Shown here: positions 8,706 to 16,306 of the stretch, piece after piece
Position numbering within the stretch: the stretch's first letter is position 1
Layout of the letters: each line of letters begins with the position of its first letter
DNA from: a virus
Virus record (IMG/VR): IMGVR_UViG_3300006735_000073
Coordinates: 1 to 40,082 of that record
DNA: 40,082 nucleotides
Reading direction: 5' to 3' (one strand)
Program-made: the position numbers and the translations under genes
Notes under the pieces: generated by a model
What the model was told of the DNA's origin: nothing
The model's input: only the letters and a program-made list of their open reading frames with translations
The model's database searches: none

Positions 8706-10799
8706 TCAACAATGGTAATCGGTGTCAATACTTATCACTTTCACATTCTGTGGCTTGAGTTTCATAGTGGTGAACAGCAAACCTTTGTCGTCGGGCATGG
8801 GTATTGGAAGTTCGGTGATGTAGTAATCGTCAATGATAACGCGAAGAGAAGGAGCAGTGCCACTGGCGGCTATCGGTTTAGTGAAGTGAAGCATGATGGT
8901 TCCTCCAGTGGCTCCGACAGTGCCGCCTCGTTCTACATGCGACCTGAGTTCATGGAAGAGATTTGCATCCTCCAATGCAAGTACAATCTCCATTTCAAAC
9001 TCTTCACGGCCTTCTCGGATGATGCTGGCGTTTCTCGTGCCGCCGTAAGGAACTTGCTTCAGGCTTAGGTTGGACGCGTTGACAGACTCGGGGACCGGGT
9101 TACCTTGGATGGTATGAAACAGTTCTACGCCTGTCTTGCCTCTAAGTTCAAAGGCACTAACGAAAGCCAAGTTTTGGTCAAAGGCCGATACAGTACCGTT
9201 GTAAAACATAAATGGCTTCTCTGAGTTCTCTGCTATACCGCTGGCCTTTCTGCCTTTCTTCGTGTCGGCTGTATTTTGAAACATACGATGAGCCGTATAG
9301 CGGTCGCCAGCGTTGCTGGATTCAAGGCGACCTGTGTCAGTGTAGCAAGCAAGTGCATTGAAAATGCAACGATACTTGAGTTCAGCATCCACCGTAGATG
9401 ACATTTCCCACTCAACGACTTTGCACCCCTTGAACACTCTCGTCAACTGCTTGCTATCGTTAGCAGAACCCGGCGAGACGGTAGACTCACCTGTGGCGTT
9501 AAATGAGCCAATGTCTCTCGTTCTGACACTGTGCTCTATGCAAAAACTGGGAATGGTTTCGGCAGAAAACAAGAGGCGCTTGACATGATTGTTGATGGTC
9601 CTTGATGTGTTGGCATGTGGGCTGTTACTGGCATTGTCTGCATATTTGCGAAGTTCAATGGTGTCATCTGTCGTGTGAGGGAATTGCCAACCGTCGTCTA
9701 CATACACCCTGTACACATAACGATGAGTACCTGAGCCCAAATCGCTAAGGTATTCAATGGCAGAAATACGGCGGCATTCACTGGACTCGGACCATTCAAA
9801 GTGCACAGCATCGCTGGCAAGGCCCGACCCCGAGGATTCAGCAGGAAAGTATTTGTTTGTGTCTTTGTTTGGTGTTTTGTAAGTCGTTGTTGGAATCAAA
9901 GTTGTGTTCTCTATGAGTAGGTAATCACCTACTGCGGCATCGGTACCTGAACCAAAGCGAACACTGCCGCTCTGACTACTTGTCACATCAATGTAACCTT
10001 GCCCCGGTTCAATATCGGACCGAATAATAGCATCACTGGAAAGCCCCGTGTAAGGCTTTGACCCACAATTGTCTTTGCTAACCGTCTCTCTACCGAGGCT
10101 GTAGTACAACCACTTGGCACTGTGCATAGGCATTTCCAACGCACCGCCTACATGGTGCACTTTACCTGTCTGCTGGACAGCGACTTGGCGACCAAGACCG
10201 ACGACATGGTAACTGTGCAAGTCAACCTTGGTATCAGGAAGCGTCATGAAACTTGCCAGCCCGATAAACTGGTCAACAAGGCTGACCTCCTTTGATGAAC
10301 TTGCGGCGCTCGTCATAGCGGAATTGGTATCACCCTGCACAGTCGGCATGCCAATTGCATGAATGAGAATAGAGTCTCCGGTATCGCTGTTCAGTGAAGT
10401 CGTTGTAGGAAAGGCCGGAACGATTTTAAGGTGCGTAGCGTCAGCGCCGTCACTGTTACTCTCCAGCGTGTGGTCTACGATTGTATACACTCTGCTTTTG
10501 AGTGTGCTGTTGTAAAAGTTGGAGAACGCATTGTTGCCAGCAGAGATGGCGTGGAAAGTTAGTTTCTGCCCGATGAGCATACCGAGAGGGGCTTTGAGAA
10601 TAGGTTTGCTTTGTTCAAAGATACTGGTATTGGTGATTGAAGTAGTCCCTCTGAACTCAATGGTTGTAAAGTCACGAGTTGAATCTGTTGTTTTAGCCGT
10701 CCATGTCCTCGGCTGATTATGCTCAATGACAAGGCTTGTTTCGTGACCCATGGTGACTTCGGAAACATCACCTTTGTAGTGTGCTCCAAAACCACTCAC
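8706..10799 (-). CDS. Putative major tail (tube) protein, large
   Basis: 697 aa with a GTG start: GGAGTTGA stands four bases before it and the start overlaps the upstream stop as GTGA. A segment around residues 430-480 (FKGCKVVEWEMSSTVDAELK, then RCIFNALACYTDTGR) looks like the strand-helix pattern of tail-tube subunits, and a late segment has FEMEIVLALEDANLFHELRS. Gene order, after the tail completion protein and before the chaperones, is that of the tail tube. It is two to three times longer than usual tube proteins (150-350 aa), so it may carry surface domains, perhaps the beta-rich N-terminal half. Assignment is by context with modest sequence support. Confidence 0.65.
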   Translation of the reverse strand: MSGFGAHYKGDVSEVTMGHETSLVIEHNQPRTWTAKTTDSTRDFTTIEFRGTTSITNTSIFEQSKPILKAPLGMLIGQKLTFHAISAGNNAFSNFYNSTLKSRVYTIVDHTLESNSDGADATHLKIVPAFPTTTSLNSDTGDSILIHAIGMPTVQGDTNSAMTSAASSSKEVSLVDQFIGLASFMTLPDTKVDLHSYHVVGLGRQVAVQQTGKVHHVGGALEMPMHSAKWLYYSLGRETVSKDNCGSKPYTGLSSDAIIRSDIEPGQGYIDVTSSQSGSVRFGSGTDAAVGDYLLIENTTLIPTTTYKTPNKDTNKYFPAESSGSGLASDAVHFEWSESSECRRISAIEYLSDLGSGTHRYVYRVYVDDGWQFPHTTDDTIELRKYADNASNSPHANTSRTINNHVKRLLFSAETIPSFCIEHSVRTRDIGSFNATGESTVSPGSANDSKQLTRVFKGCKVVEWEMSSTVDAELKYRCIFNALACYTDTGRLESSNAGDRYTAHRMFQNTADTKKGRKASGIAENSEKPFMFYNGTVSAFDQNLAFVSAFELRGKTGVELFHTIQGNPVPESVNASNLSLKQVPYGGTRNASIIREGREEFEMEIVLALEDANLFHELRSHVERGGTVGATGGTIMLHFTKPIAASGTAPSLRVIIDDYYITELPIPMPDDKGLLFTTMKLKPQNVKVISIDTDYHC

Positions 10800-11269
10800 G
10801 GTATCAACTCCGCAAGAATGACAACCTCAACTTGGAAAGTGTGCCTGAACAGTTTCTTTGTACGGTCGCTGAGGTCAGTCCTGACCTTGAGAATCATACG
10901 GTCAAAGTTCGCACCGTCACCTTTGCGATTCACATGGATGATTCTTCGCATCTCGTTTTCCATTTTTCGCAAACGACTGCGACCTCTTGATGTACGCATG
11001 TCAACGGTGATGTTGACTCGTGTTGTGACGAAGTTGTACAAGAGGTCAGGGACTTCTTCGTTGAGTGCGGTCTCGTAGCACAAGATGTAATCATGCCGTT
11101 GAAGGTCAAGTCGCTTACCTCGCTCCGGCCCCTCCGAAGCAATGTCAAGAATTACGGGCTTGATGTTGTCCGAGTTGGCTCTGTTCCAACCCAAGCCTGT
11201 ACCTGCATCGTGGTCAGCCTTGAGAATATCAATGACCGTATCAAGCGGCTCTTTCCAGTCAGCCGTCAT
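10796..11269 (-). CDS. Putative tail completion / neck protein
   Basis: 157 aa; ATG overlaps the adaptor gene's stop as ATGA, with GTGGTGG upstream. The protein alternates charged helix and strands: an N-terminal helix (LDTVIDILKADHDAGTG), then NIKPVILDIA, LQRHDYILCYETALNE and NFVTTRVNITVDMRTSRGRS with a C-terminal FQVEVVILAELIP strand. That size and pattern (helix, five or so strands, R-rich loop) is typical of the proteins that cap the neck and join the tail tube. Its position between adaptor and tail tube supports this. No specific family is claimed. Confidence 0.65.
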   Translation of the reverse strand: MTADWKEPLDTVIDILKADHDAGTGLGWNRANSDNIKPVILDIASEGPERGKRLDLQRHDYILCYETALNEEVPDLLYNFVTTRVNITVDMRTSRGRSRLRKMENEMRRIIHVNRKGDGANFDRMILKVRTDLSDRTKKLFRHTFQVEVVILAELIP

Positions 11270-12909
11270 GAGAAGACCACCACTTCCTTGTAGCGAGCAA
11301 TGATGTCCATGGCTTCTCTGCGAAACAATTGTGCCTTAGAACCGAGGTCTATGTTTTGACTCCCTTCGGGTATAAGCACACTTCGGTCGTCAGACATCAG
11401 CAGTTCGCTCGCTACAAGTTTTGTGGCGGCTTCTTCAATCGCTTTCTCAAGGTATCGCTCACCGTAGATGTAAGCCACTTTGACAGAGTTGTACTCAAAA
11501 AACGGGTAAGAGTTGTTGAAGTAAATGATGCCCATCTCGTGGTCAAGCCACCAATCTCGCAAACGAGCACTGTCTCCACTGCTACTCCTGTCCACTGTGG
11601 TTTCACCAGTGATGGCGTCAACGACTGTACTCTGTGAGCCTGCTTGTAAAGACAGAGAGAATTTGTGTTGAGTTATCGTTCCGGTGATTGCTCCCAAACT
11701 ACCGACGAGGGCTACACAACCTGTGAAGGATGTAGCGGTCTTTCCTGTGTAGCGAAACACATCACCGCTTGCATCTATGGCTACACCTGTATTCACAAAG
11801 TCTGTTGTAGAAGCCACATTGACAGTCGTACTGTCAAGACTGACGAAAGTAGTGGTGTTGCGGGAGGCATGGTCTATGGCGATGTCAGATGATGTCGTGA
11901 CGATACTGCACTCTTCACCTGCCTTGACAGGTCGCATTGAAGTTATTTTGACAATGCCCGTACCGTAGTCTGCGTTGGCCGAAGCCAAGAACTCATTGTG
12001 GACTGCCACGGCATCTGTACTACCTTCCAAAGTAAATGTGGTACTGGCGTCGGCAAGGTTGGTGAGAAAGTTCACAGCCGCCTTGTTCACCCTGTCTTCT
12101 TTGTTAATGAGGTCGGCGATGTTTTGAGCGACGGTCGTAGCATCAAAGTCGTCACGCCACTGATTGCTCGCAGTGCCTTGTGCGAGTTCAGCAACGCTAC
12201 CGTTGCCGGGAGACAAGAACACCTTTGCTGATGCAAGGTTTGACACATCGCTGAAATTGAGGCGAGCCTCTGCACCGCAAATCTCCCGGTAGTCTTCACC
12301 TTGCCATAACTCAATACGCAGAATCTGCTGAACATTGCGGAATAACACAGGAGCCGTGCCCACATAATCGGTAAAGTATCGGCGTCGGTAGGGCTTGTAG
12401 GTGTCAAAGTTGATGTACTCTGCTGACACGAGATAAGGTCTCCAAGCGTTGTGTGTGATGTTGTCAATCCTGTCTTGGATTCTCTTGATGTGGTCATTGA
12501 CGATGTTCTTCGTCACACCTCTTCGCTTGCCGTTGGTGAAGATTGTTTTGTTTTGAATTTCGGTGTTTGCCGTCGTCGTGTAGTTGGCGTGAGTGACGCT
12601 GGTTGTTGGGAGTTTGACATACTTTGTGCCGCTGACATCCACGACCGCTGGGGCCGTAATGACAAACTCAGTGCCGAGCGGGTCAAGGTCGCTGTGAACG
12701 AGGATGGTATCTCCACTCTCAAACCCATGCTCTCTGAAATCAGTGCCTGAAATAAAGAAGCCGTCGGACACAGCGTTGGCCGCTCCAAGCACAGGCTCGC
12801 CTGCGGCGATGCCGAGAAGTTGCCCTACCTTGTCCCCAGTCGTGTAGACGATAGCCTCCGGGTCAAGCGGCCTTGTTTCAGGCTCACCGGGGCTGAACAC
12901 TACGGGCAT
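11266..12909 (-). CDS. Head-tail adaptor (connector) with large beta insertion
   Basis: 547 aa, ATG at 12909 after GGGAGGAC. The C-terminus (SVKVAYIYGERYLEKAIEEA, then ATKLVASELLMSD, and a last helix with IARYKEVV) is the helical bundle pattern of gp6-type head-tail adaptors, where a GxRY turn precedes helices packing on the portal. The conserved-looking stretch ITHNAWRPYLVSAEYINF followed by YKPYRRRYFTDYVG lies near residue 150-185. Between about residues 210 and 440 there is a long Thr/Ser/Ala/Val beta-rich segment not needed for an adaptor (usual length 100-150 aa), probably an exposed inserted domain. Gene order, after head genes and before tail completion, agrees. Confidence 0.65.
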   Translation of the reverse strand: MPVVFSPGEPETRPLDPEAIVYTTGDKVGQLLGIAAGEPVLGAANAVSDGFFISGTDFREHGFESGDTILVHSDLDPLGTEFVITAPAVVDVSGTKYVKLPTTSVTHANYTTTANTEIQNKTIFTNGKRRGVTKNIVNDHIKRIQDRIDNITHNAWRPYLVSAEYINFDTYKPYRRRYFTDYVGTAPVLFRNVQQILRIELWQGEDYREICGAEARLNFSDVSNLASAKVFLSPGNGSVAELAQGTASNQWRDDFDATTVAQNIADLINKEDRVNKAAVNFLTNLADASTTFTLEGSTDAVAVHNEFLASANADYGTGIVKITSMRPVKAGEECSIVTTSSDIAIDHASRNTTTFVSLDSTTVNVASTTDFVNTGVAIDASGDVFRYTGKTATSFTGCVALVGSLGAITGTITQHKFSLSLQAGSQSTVVDAITGETTVDRSSSGDSARLRDWWLDHEMGIIYFNNSYPFFEYNSVKVAYIYGERYLEKAIEEAATKLVASELLMSDDRSVLIPEGSQNIDLGSKAQLFRREAMDIIARYKEVVVFS

Positions 12910-12922
12910 TCATAGTCCTCCC

Positions 12923-13111
12923 TCAAGCATTTCCGGCGGCTGATGGAAAACGACCGGAGGGTCTTAGTGGTTCTTGTGGTAAAGCACCGTGCCTACGCAG
13001 GGCATCCAACATTTGACTAAGTTCGTACTGCCGCTTTTCCTCTTCTGTCATAAAGGACAAATCCTGCGTGCGACCTTTCAAAAAAATCCAAGACTCGCTG
13101 AATGCACTCAT
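12923..13111 (-). CDS. Short AWS-motif protein, paralogue 2
   Basis: 62 aa from the ATG at 13111; the longer reading upstream is only the shadow of the duplicated leader. AGGAGTGA precedes the ATG at the same distance as in paralogue 1. The protein begins MSAFSESWIFLKG, almost identical to the MSAFNESWIFLKE of the gene at 13143-13424, then diverges into a Glu/Lys/Arg helix (MTEEEKRQYELSQMLDALRR) and a Pro-rich tail. The leader, Shine-Dalgarno and first 12 or so codons lie inside a 67-bp direct repeat. The role is unknown; small helical proteins here may be head-assembly or maturation factors. Confidence 0.75.
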   Translation of the reverse strand: MSAFSESWIFLKGRTQDLSFMTEEEKRQYELSQMLDALRRHGALPQEPLRPSGRFPSAAGNA

Positions 13112-13141
13112 TGTTCCTTCACTCCTAAATTGAAATCCATT
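13075..13141. repeat. 67-bp direct repeat, copy A
   Basis: Matches 13388-13454 at 63 of 67 positions; mismatches cluster in the first codons of the short proteins. On the minus strand it includes the end of the Zn-ribbon reading frame (as a non-coding remnant), AGGAGTGA, the ATG and about 12 codons. Confidence 0.9.
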
Positions 13142-13142
13142 C

Positions 13143-13424
13143 TTAATCTTCAAGAGGCCTACCCGTCTGCTGTTGATATTGAGTGGCGAACTCTTCCGCT
13201 TGTCGGTCCATTTCGGCCATTCCTTGCCTTCTCTTTTCCTCTCGGAGTTGGATGGTGCGGGGGTCATTTTCATACGCTTCTTCTTGGAGTTGCCTTATGG
13301 CCATCTCCTTCCTTTCCTTTTCACCGGGACTGTCGTAATGACCTGCCCGAAGTTCATCGGGAATAGCCGCACGAGTTGCGGTCATTTCTTTCAAAAAAAT
13401 CCAAGACTCATTAAACGCACTCAT
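13143..13424 (-). CDS. Short AWS-motif protein, paralogue 1
   Basis: 93 aa from the ATG at 13424, which overlaps the upstream stop as ATGA and follows AGGAGTGA. It begins MSAFNESWIFLKEM and continues as a strongly charged helix (GEKERKEMAIRQLQEEAYEN and REEKRRQGMAEMDRQAEEFA), probably coiled coil, ending PLED. It shares only its first 12 or so residues and leader with paralogue 2. The short Trp peptide recurs in other virion proteins of this window. No known family recognised. Confidence 0.8.
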   Translation of the reverse strand: MSAFNESWIFLKEMTATRAAIPDELRAGHYDSPGEKERKEMAIRQLQEEAYENDPRTIQLREEKRRQGMAEMDRQAEEFATQYQQQTGRPLED

Positions 13425-13454
13425 TGTTCCTTCACTCCTAAATTGAAATCCATT
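13388..13454. repeat. 67-bp direct repeat, copy B
   Basis: Partner of 13075-13141, 313 bases apart. Here the first part of the repeat is the true 3' end of the Zn-ribbon gene, so copy B looks like the original and copy A the duplicate. Confidence 0.9.
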
Positions 13455-13708
13455 TGTTTGCCGCATGTCCTGCACTTGTCAACCCAGCAGAAGTACAACA
13501 TTCCACAATGCTTGCACCTCGTACCGGAGCCGATGTTGAGAACATCACCTGCATTCTTATTACGGTTGCGCTGTTTGAGCGTCAAGCCACCGAGTGGATT
13601 GTCGTCGTCCGTCCTCACCGAAGCCCCGTAGGACTCGTTAAGGCGGATGCCACGCTTCTGTAGACGAGCGATGTCATCAAGACCAAGGCTACCATACTCC
13701 TTCACCAT
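13421..13708 (-). CDS. Small zinc-ribbon protein
   Basis: 95 aa. GAGGTGG precedes either the ATG at 13708 or the next codon, a GTG at 13705, which has the better spacing; an upstream GTG overlaps the Shine-Dalgarno and is unlikely. The C-terminal part has C65-x2-C68, C74 and C79-x2-C82, a four-to-five-cysteine ribbon that should bind one Zn. The N-terminal half is basic and helical (LDDIARLQKRGIRLNE). It is followed by two short paralogues whose shared leader is copied from the end of this gene (see the 67-bp repeat). Probable head-assembly or minor virion protein, by position only. Confidence 0.75.
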   Translation of the reverse strand: MVKEYGSLGLDDIARLQKRGIRLNESYGASVRTDDDNPLGGLTLKQRNRNKNAGDVLNIGSGTRCKHCGMLYFCWVDKCRTCGKQMDFNLGVKEQ

Positions 13709-13715
13709 AACCACC

Positions 13716-13889
13716 TCAACTGGTAGTCACGATAATGAAGATGTTCCCAAGGACGATATGAGGGTCAGCCGTAGTACAGGTGTTGGAACCTATAGCCGTG
13801 CTGATAGCCGTTGCTATCGCCGTACGAGCAGTGGAGTCTTGGAAATCCTTTGGAGGATATGGACCAAGAATGGTGACGCTCTTTGCCAT
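13716..13889 (-). CDS. Small hypothetical protein (57 aa)
   Basis: A 57-residue frame from ATG 13889 to TGA 13716, preceded by GAGGTGG five bases before the ATG and ending just ahead of the next gene's Shine-Dalgarno, so it fills an otherwise empty 180-bp gap exactly. Sequence begins MAKSVTILGPYPPKDFQDST, has an Ala/Ile/Thr middle helix and ends with a hydrophobic strand, IVLGNIFIIVTTS. I recognise no family. Size and place, among small head genes, suggest a minor capsid or head-closure component; inference only. Confidence 0.7.
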   Translation of the reverse strand: MAKSVTILGPYPPKDFQDSTARTAIATAISTAIGSNTCTTADPHIVLGNIFIIVTTS

Positions 13890-13899
13890 TTAAGCCACC

Positions 13900-14226
13900 T
13901 CATCGGCGACCAATAGCGAAGAAAGTTCCAGCCTGTGCAGGTGCTGTGTTTGCAACATCACCGGGGTCTTGCAGACCAGCCGCCAAACGAATGGTTGTAC
14001 CGTCAATACGAGCATCTACTCCAAAGTGTACAGTTTGAAGTGGTGGTGATGCACCAGTGTCGGTAATTGCTCGTCCTGCGATAGCACCGCTTGAGTTTGC
14101 GCCAGCGAAATCAATGCTTGACAATAGACTACTCAAGTCAATAGCGTTATCACCTGCGGCATAAGTACCTGTGATTATCATTCGGTCGCCAAAGTAGGTT
14201 GGTCGGGGGTCAATTGTTACTGCCAT
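13900..14226 (-). CDS. Small head protein, unknown
   Basis: 108 aa; ATG overlaps the upstream stop (TAATG) and follows GGAGATGA. Residues form alternating strands with small residues (RMIITGTYAAGDNAIDLSSL, then GAIAGRAITDTG, VHFGVDARIDGTTIRLAAGL). It has no Cys, no transmembrane segment and no coiled coil. The beta-rich composition near the capsid gene is compatible with a decoration or stopper protein. No family recognised. Confidence 0.75.
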   Translation of the reverse strand: MAVTIDPRPTYFGDRMIITGTYAAGDNAIDLSSLLSSIDFAGANSSGAIAGRAITDTGASPPLQTVHFGVDARIDGTTIRLAAGLQDPGDVANTAPAQAGTFFAIGRR

Positions 14227-14627
14227 TATTCTTCATCTCCTGTTGGGGTTTCTGTGGGTTCCTCTGCCGTTGCAGGTTCCTCTACTACAGGCTCAGGGGC
14301 TGAGGGATTTAGATGTTCCTCAACCAAAGCCAGTAATTTGGACTTTGTTGCGTAGCCGGGAAGGTCAATGTTTCGCTCGTCAAGCCATGCGCCAATCTCT
14401 TTCTTGGTCCAGCCTGAATCGGGGATACCGTCGTTGCCTTCGTCTACAGAGACTTCGGCACTGGCATCGCCTTCAACAAGGAAGGCCGTAGGGTTGGAGC
14501 AAATAGGAACTCGGTATCGGTCAAGCCATTCTTGGCTAACCTCTACAGGTTCCTTGCGGACCCAAGTATCTGCGCTGTCAGGTCGCTTGCGGTAGACCGC
14601 AGACCCGATGTAGGTGATTGTAGGCAA
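14226..14627 (-). CDS. Small head protein with HeH/SAP-like helical motif
   Basis: 133 aa with a TTG start fixed by GAGGTGA six bases upstream; no ATG is available in frame nearby. Residues about 70-106 (SGWTKKEIGAWLDERNIDLP then TKSKLLALVEEHL) match the helix-extended loop-helix pattern of HeH/LEM or SAP-type motifs, which in phages often lie at the C-terminus of head proteins and may contact DNA. The tail is Pro/Glu/Thr-rich (about residues 108-133), a disordered acidic linker. It sits two genes after the major capsid gene and just before a TAATG-coupled small gene, so a head-joining or capsid-associated role is likely but unproven. Confidence 0.75.
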   Translation of the reverse strand: MPTITYIGSAVYRKRPDSADTWVRKEPVEVSQEWLDRYRVPICSNPTAFLVEGDASAEVSVDEGNDGIPDSGWTKKEIGAWLDERNIDLPGYATKSKLLALVEEHLNPSAPEPVVEEPATAEEPTETPTGDEE

Positions 14628-14638
14628 GCCTACTCACC

Positions 14639-15127
14639 TCAAGCGCCAAGCAGTAGAACAGTGACTTGGCAAACTTGGTTTGCGCTTTCCGATTCCAAGA
14701 TAAGACAAGGCAAGTCGCCACCTGTGGCGAGAGGTGCGACTGTTGCGTCTGCACCCACTTTACCTGTGTTGGTCATCGTTGCTGTGACATCTTTTGCAGA
14801 GGTTGCCGAAGCAAGTCCGACAATTCCAAGAATCTTTGAAGCGCCTGCTGAAAACAATAGGGGCTCAACGGTTGTCGCTTGAACAATGTTTACCGTGAAG
14901 GTCACCATTCTGAGTCCGCCCACTGCGCCGCCATCGGCGTTGCTTGCAGTGAAACCAGTGAGGCTACCGGGGTAAGAGCCGCCGGAATTGCCGTTCAACC
15001 AGCCAGTTTCATCAACTGGTGTACCTTGTCGCATATCAATATCAGCAAGAATGTCCACGAGCGTGAAATCGCTGTCGGCCACTTTGATGCTAAGTCCTTT
15101 TTCTGTCGTTGTGGTTGTTGCTACCAT
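14639..15127 (-). CDS. Putative capsid decoration / cement protein
   Basis: 162 aa; ATG preceded by GGAGATGATGAATT. It follows the major capsid gene directly. The protein is Thr/Ala/Gly/Val-rich with strand-like segments (LRMVTFTVNIVQATTVEPLL, then SKILGIVGLASATSAKDVTA, and a VCQVTVLLLGA end). Beta-rich composition, size and gene position fit a decoration protein, but no specific family can be named from sequence alone. Confidence 0.65.
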   Translation of the reverse strand: MVATTTTTEKGLSIKVADSDFTLVDILADIDMRQGTPVDETGWLNGNSGGSYPGSLTGFTASNADGGAVGGLRMVTFTVNIVQATTVEPLLFSAGASKILGIVGLASATSAKDVTATMTNTGKVGADATVAPLATGGDLPCLILESESANQVCQVTVLLLGA

Positions 15128-15163
15128 AATTCATCATCTCCTGTATTTTTTCTCCATGAAACC

Positions 15164-16291
15164 TCATTGAAGGTCGCGGATTGAACCTTGACCCCCGAAG
15201 AAAGTAGTCCACACCTCACCCATGGTTCGGTAAAGACCTTCTTGACCGAGGCGGTTGATGGCGAATGGGTCGCCAGTTTCAATTCCGCTCTCAAAGTACT
15301 GCGTAGGCTTTGCGGTGGAGAAGTACACATAGTCCGTGTCCAACATGTAGATACGGCTGATACCGTCGCCAGCCATCTCCTTGGTAGGGATGATTGGAAC
15401 ACCGTTGTAGGTAGCCACGATGAATCCGGCTTCAACACCGGGAACACCCTTGACACCGTTGAAGGTGGGGACGACTCGCTTCTCTTCCATAAATCGCTGT
15501 TGTGCTTGGAGGAGTTGCTGGATTCGCATCAAAGTGTCGTATCCAGTGAGCATAACCTTGGGGTTGCCTCCTCTCTGCCAAATGAGGCGGAAGATTTCAT
15601 CCAAGTGGTCAAGCGAAAGAGTACGGTTGGCAGATGAACTGTCAGCCGAATCCTCAGCAAACGACCAAGTGTTGGCACTGCGGTCAATGCTGTACATGTC
15701 TTCGTCGTTGGTGTCGTAGTGCGTACCGGAAGTCATGCTGTTGTTTCCAGTGGTGATTCGGTCAAGCGACTCAATGTCGTTTCCTGCAACCGTGGTGACA
15801 TCCGTGGTCAACATGTCATTGATGTGCTCTGCGTGGTGCTTACCCATCTCTTCCTTGAGGACAGAGCGGATGTCGCCAAGTCCATCGTCCTTGTCGTTAA
15901 GGAAGATGGCCGTTTCGCTCATGTCAAAAGAGTGAGCAACGGTCTTTGGCTTTGCGGCCACATTTTGGAATGTTGGCTTGGTGGTGTCAGGTAGAGTACC
16001 GTTTTCTGCGATACCGCCGCCGACCGTCTTGGAAGGCTTAGCGGTGACGACACGCCATCCACTTCGGTCCCAAGGCTTCTTGGGGAGGATGGAGAAAGCG
16101 TTGAACTCTTGGTTCAATTGCGACCAAACTTTGCGTCCGTAGATGGCTTGGTAGGTACCAGCCGTCGTAGACAACAAAGGTGCGTCTGCTTTCAAAAGTT
16201 CACTACCACTGTAGGAGTAGCCCATGCTTGAGCCTGCACCATAGTAGTATCGTTCCATGTCGTTGATTGTTCTCATGTAGTTTCTTGCCAT
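15164..16291 (-). CDS. Major capsid protein, HK97 fold
   Basis: 375 aa; ATG preceded by GGAGTGATGAAGA. It directly follows the protease/scaffold gene, the standard HK97-type order. Sequence supports the fold: an N-terminal arm, an early extended region with GTYQAIYGRKVWSQLNQEFN (E-loop/spine entry), a long helix (LDHLDEIFRLIWQRGGNPKV), and a C-terminal strand series with YFSTAKPTQYFESGIETGDP and a final FFGGQGSIRDLQ. The N-terminal ~30 residues (Tyr/Met/Ser-rich) could be an N-arm. The protein assembles the icosahedral shell; the upstream protease would mature it. Family is inferred from context and pattern; strong enough to call as MCP. Confidence 0.88.
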   Translation of the reverse strand: MARNYMRTINDMERYYYGAGSSMGYSYSGSELLKADAPLLSTTAGTYQAIYGRKVWSQLNQEFNAFSILPKKPWDRSGWRVVTAKPSKTVGGGIAENGTLPDTTKPTFQNVAAKPKTVAHSFDMSETAIFLNDKDDGLGDIRSVLKEEMGKHHAEHINDMLTTDVTTVAGNDIESLDRITTGNNSMTSGTHYDTNDEDMYSIDRSANTWSFAEDSADSSSANRTLSLDHLDEIFRLIWQRGGNPKVMLTGYDTLMRIQQLLQAQQRFMEEKRVVPTFNGVKGVPGVEAGFIVATYNGVPIIPTKEMAGDGISRIYMLDTDYVYFSTAKPTQYFESGIETGDPFAINRLGQEGLYRTMGEVWTTFFGGQGSIRDLQ

Positions 16292-16306
16292 TCTTCATCA
16301 CTCCTT

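Noticed and set aside
12923-13273. Longer form (116 aa) of the second short paralogue
   Set aside because: The extra N-terminus overlaps the upstream gene and lacks a start signal; the repeated Shine-Dalgarno plus ATG at 13111 explains the true start.
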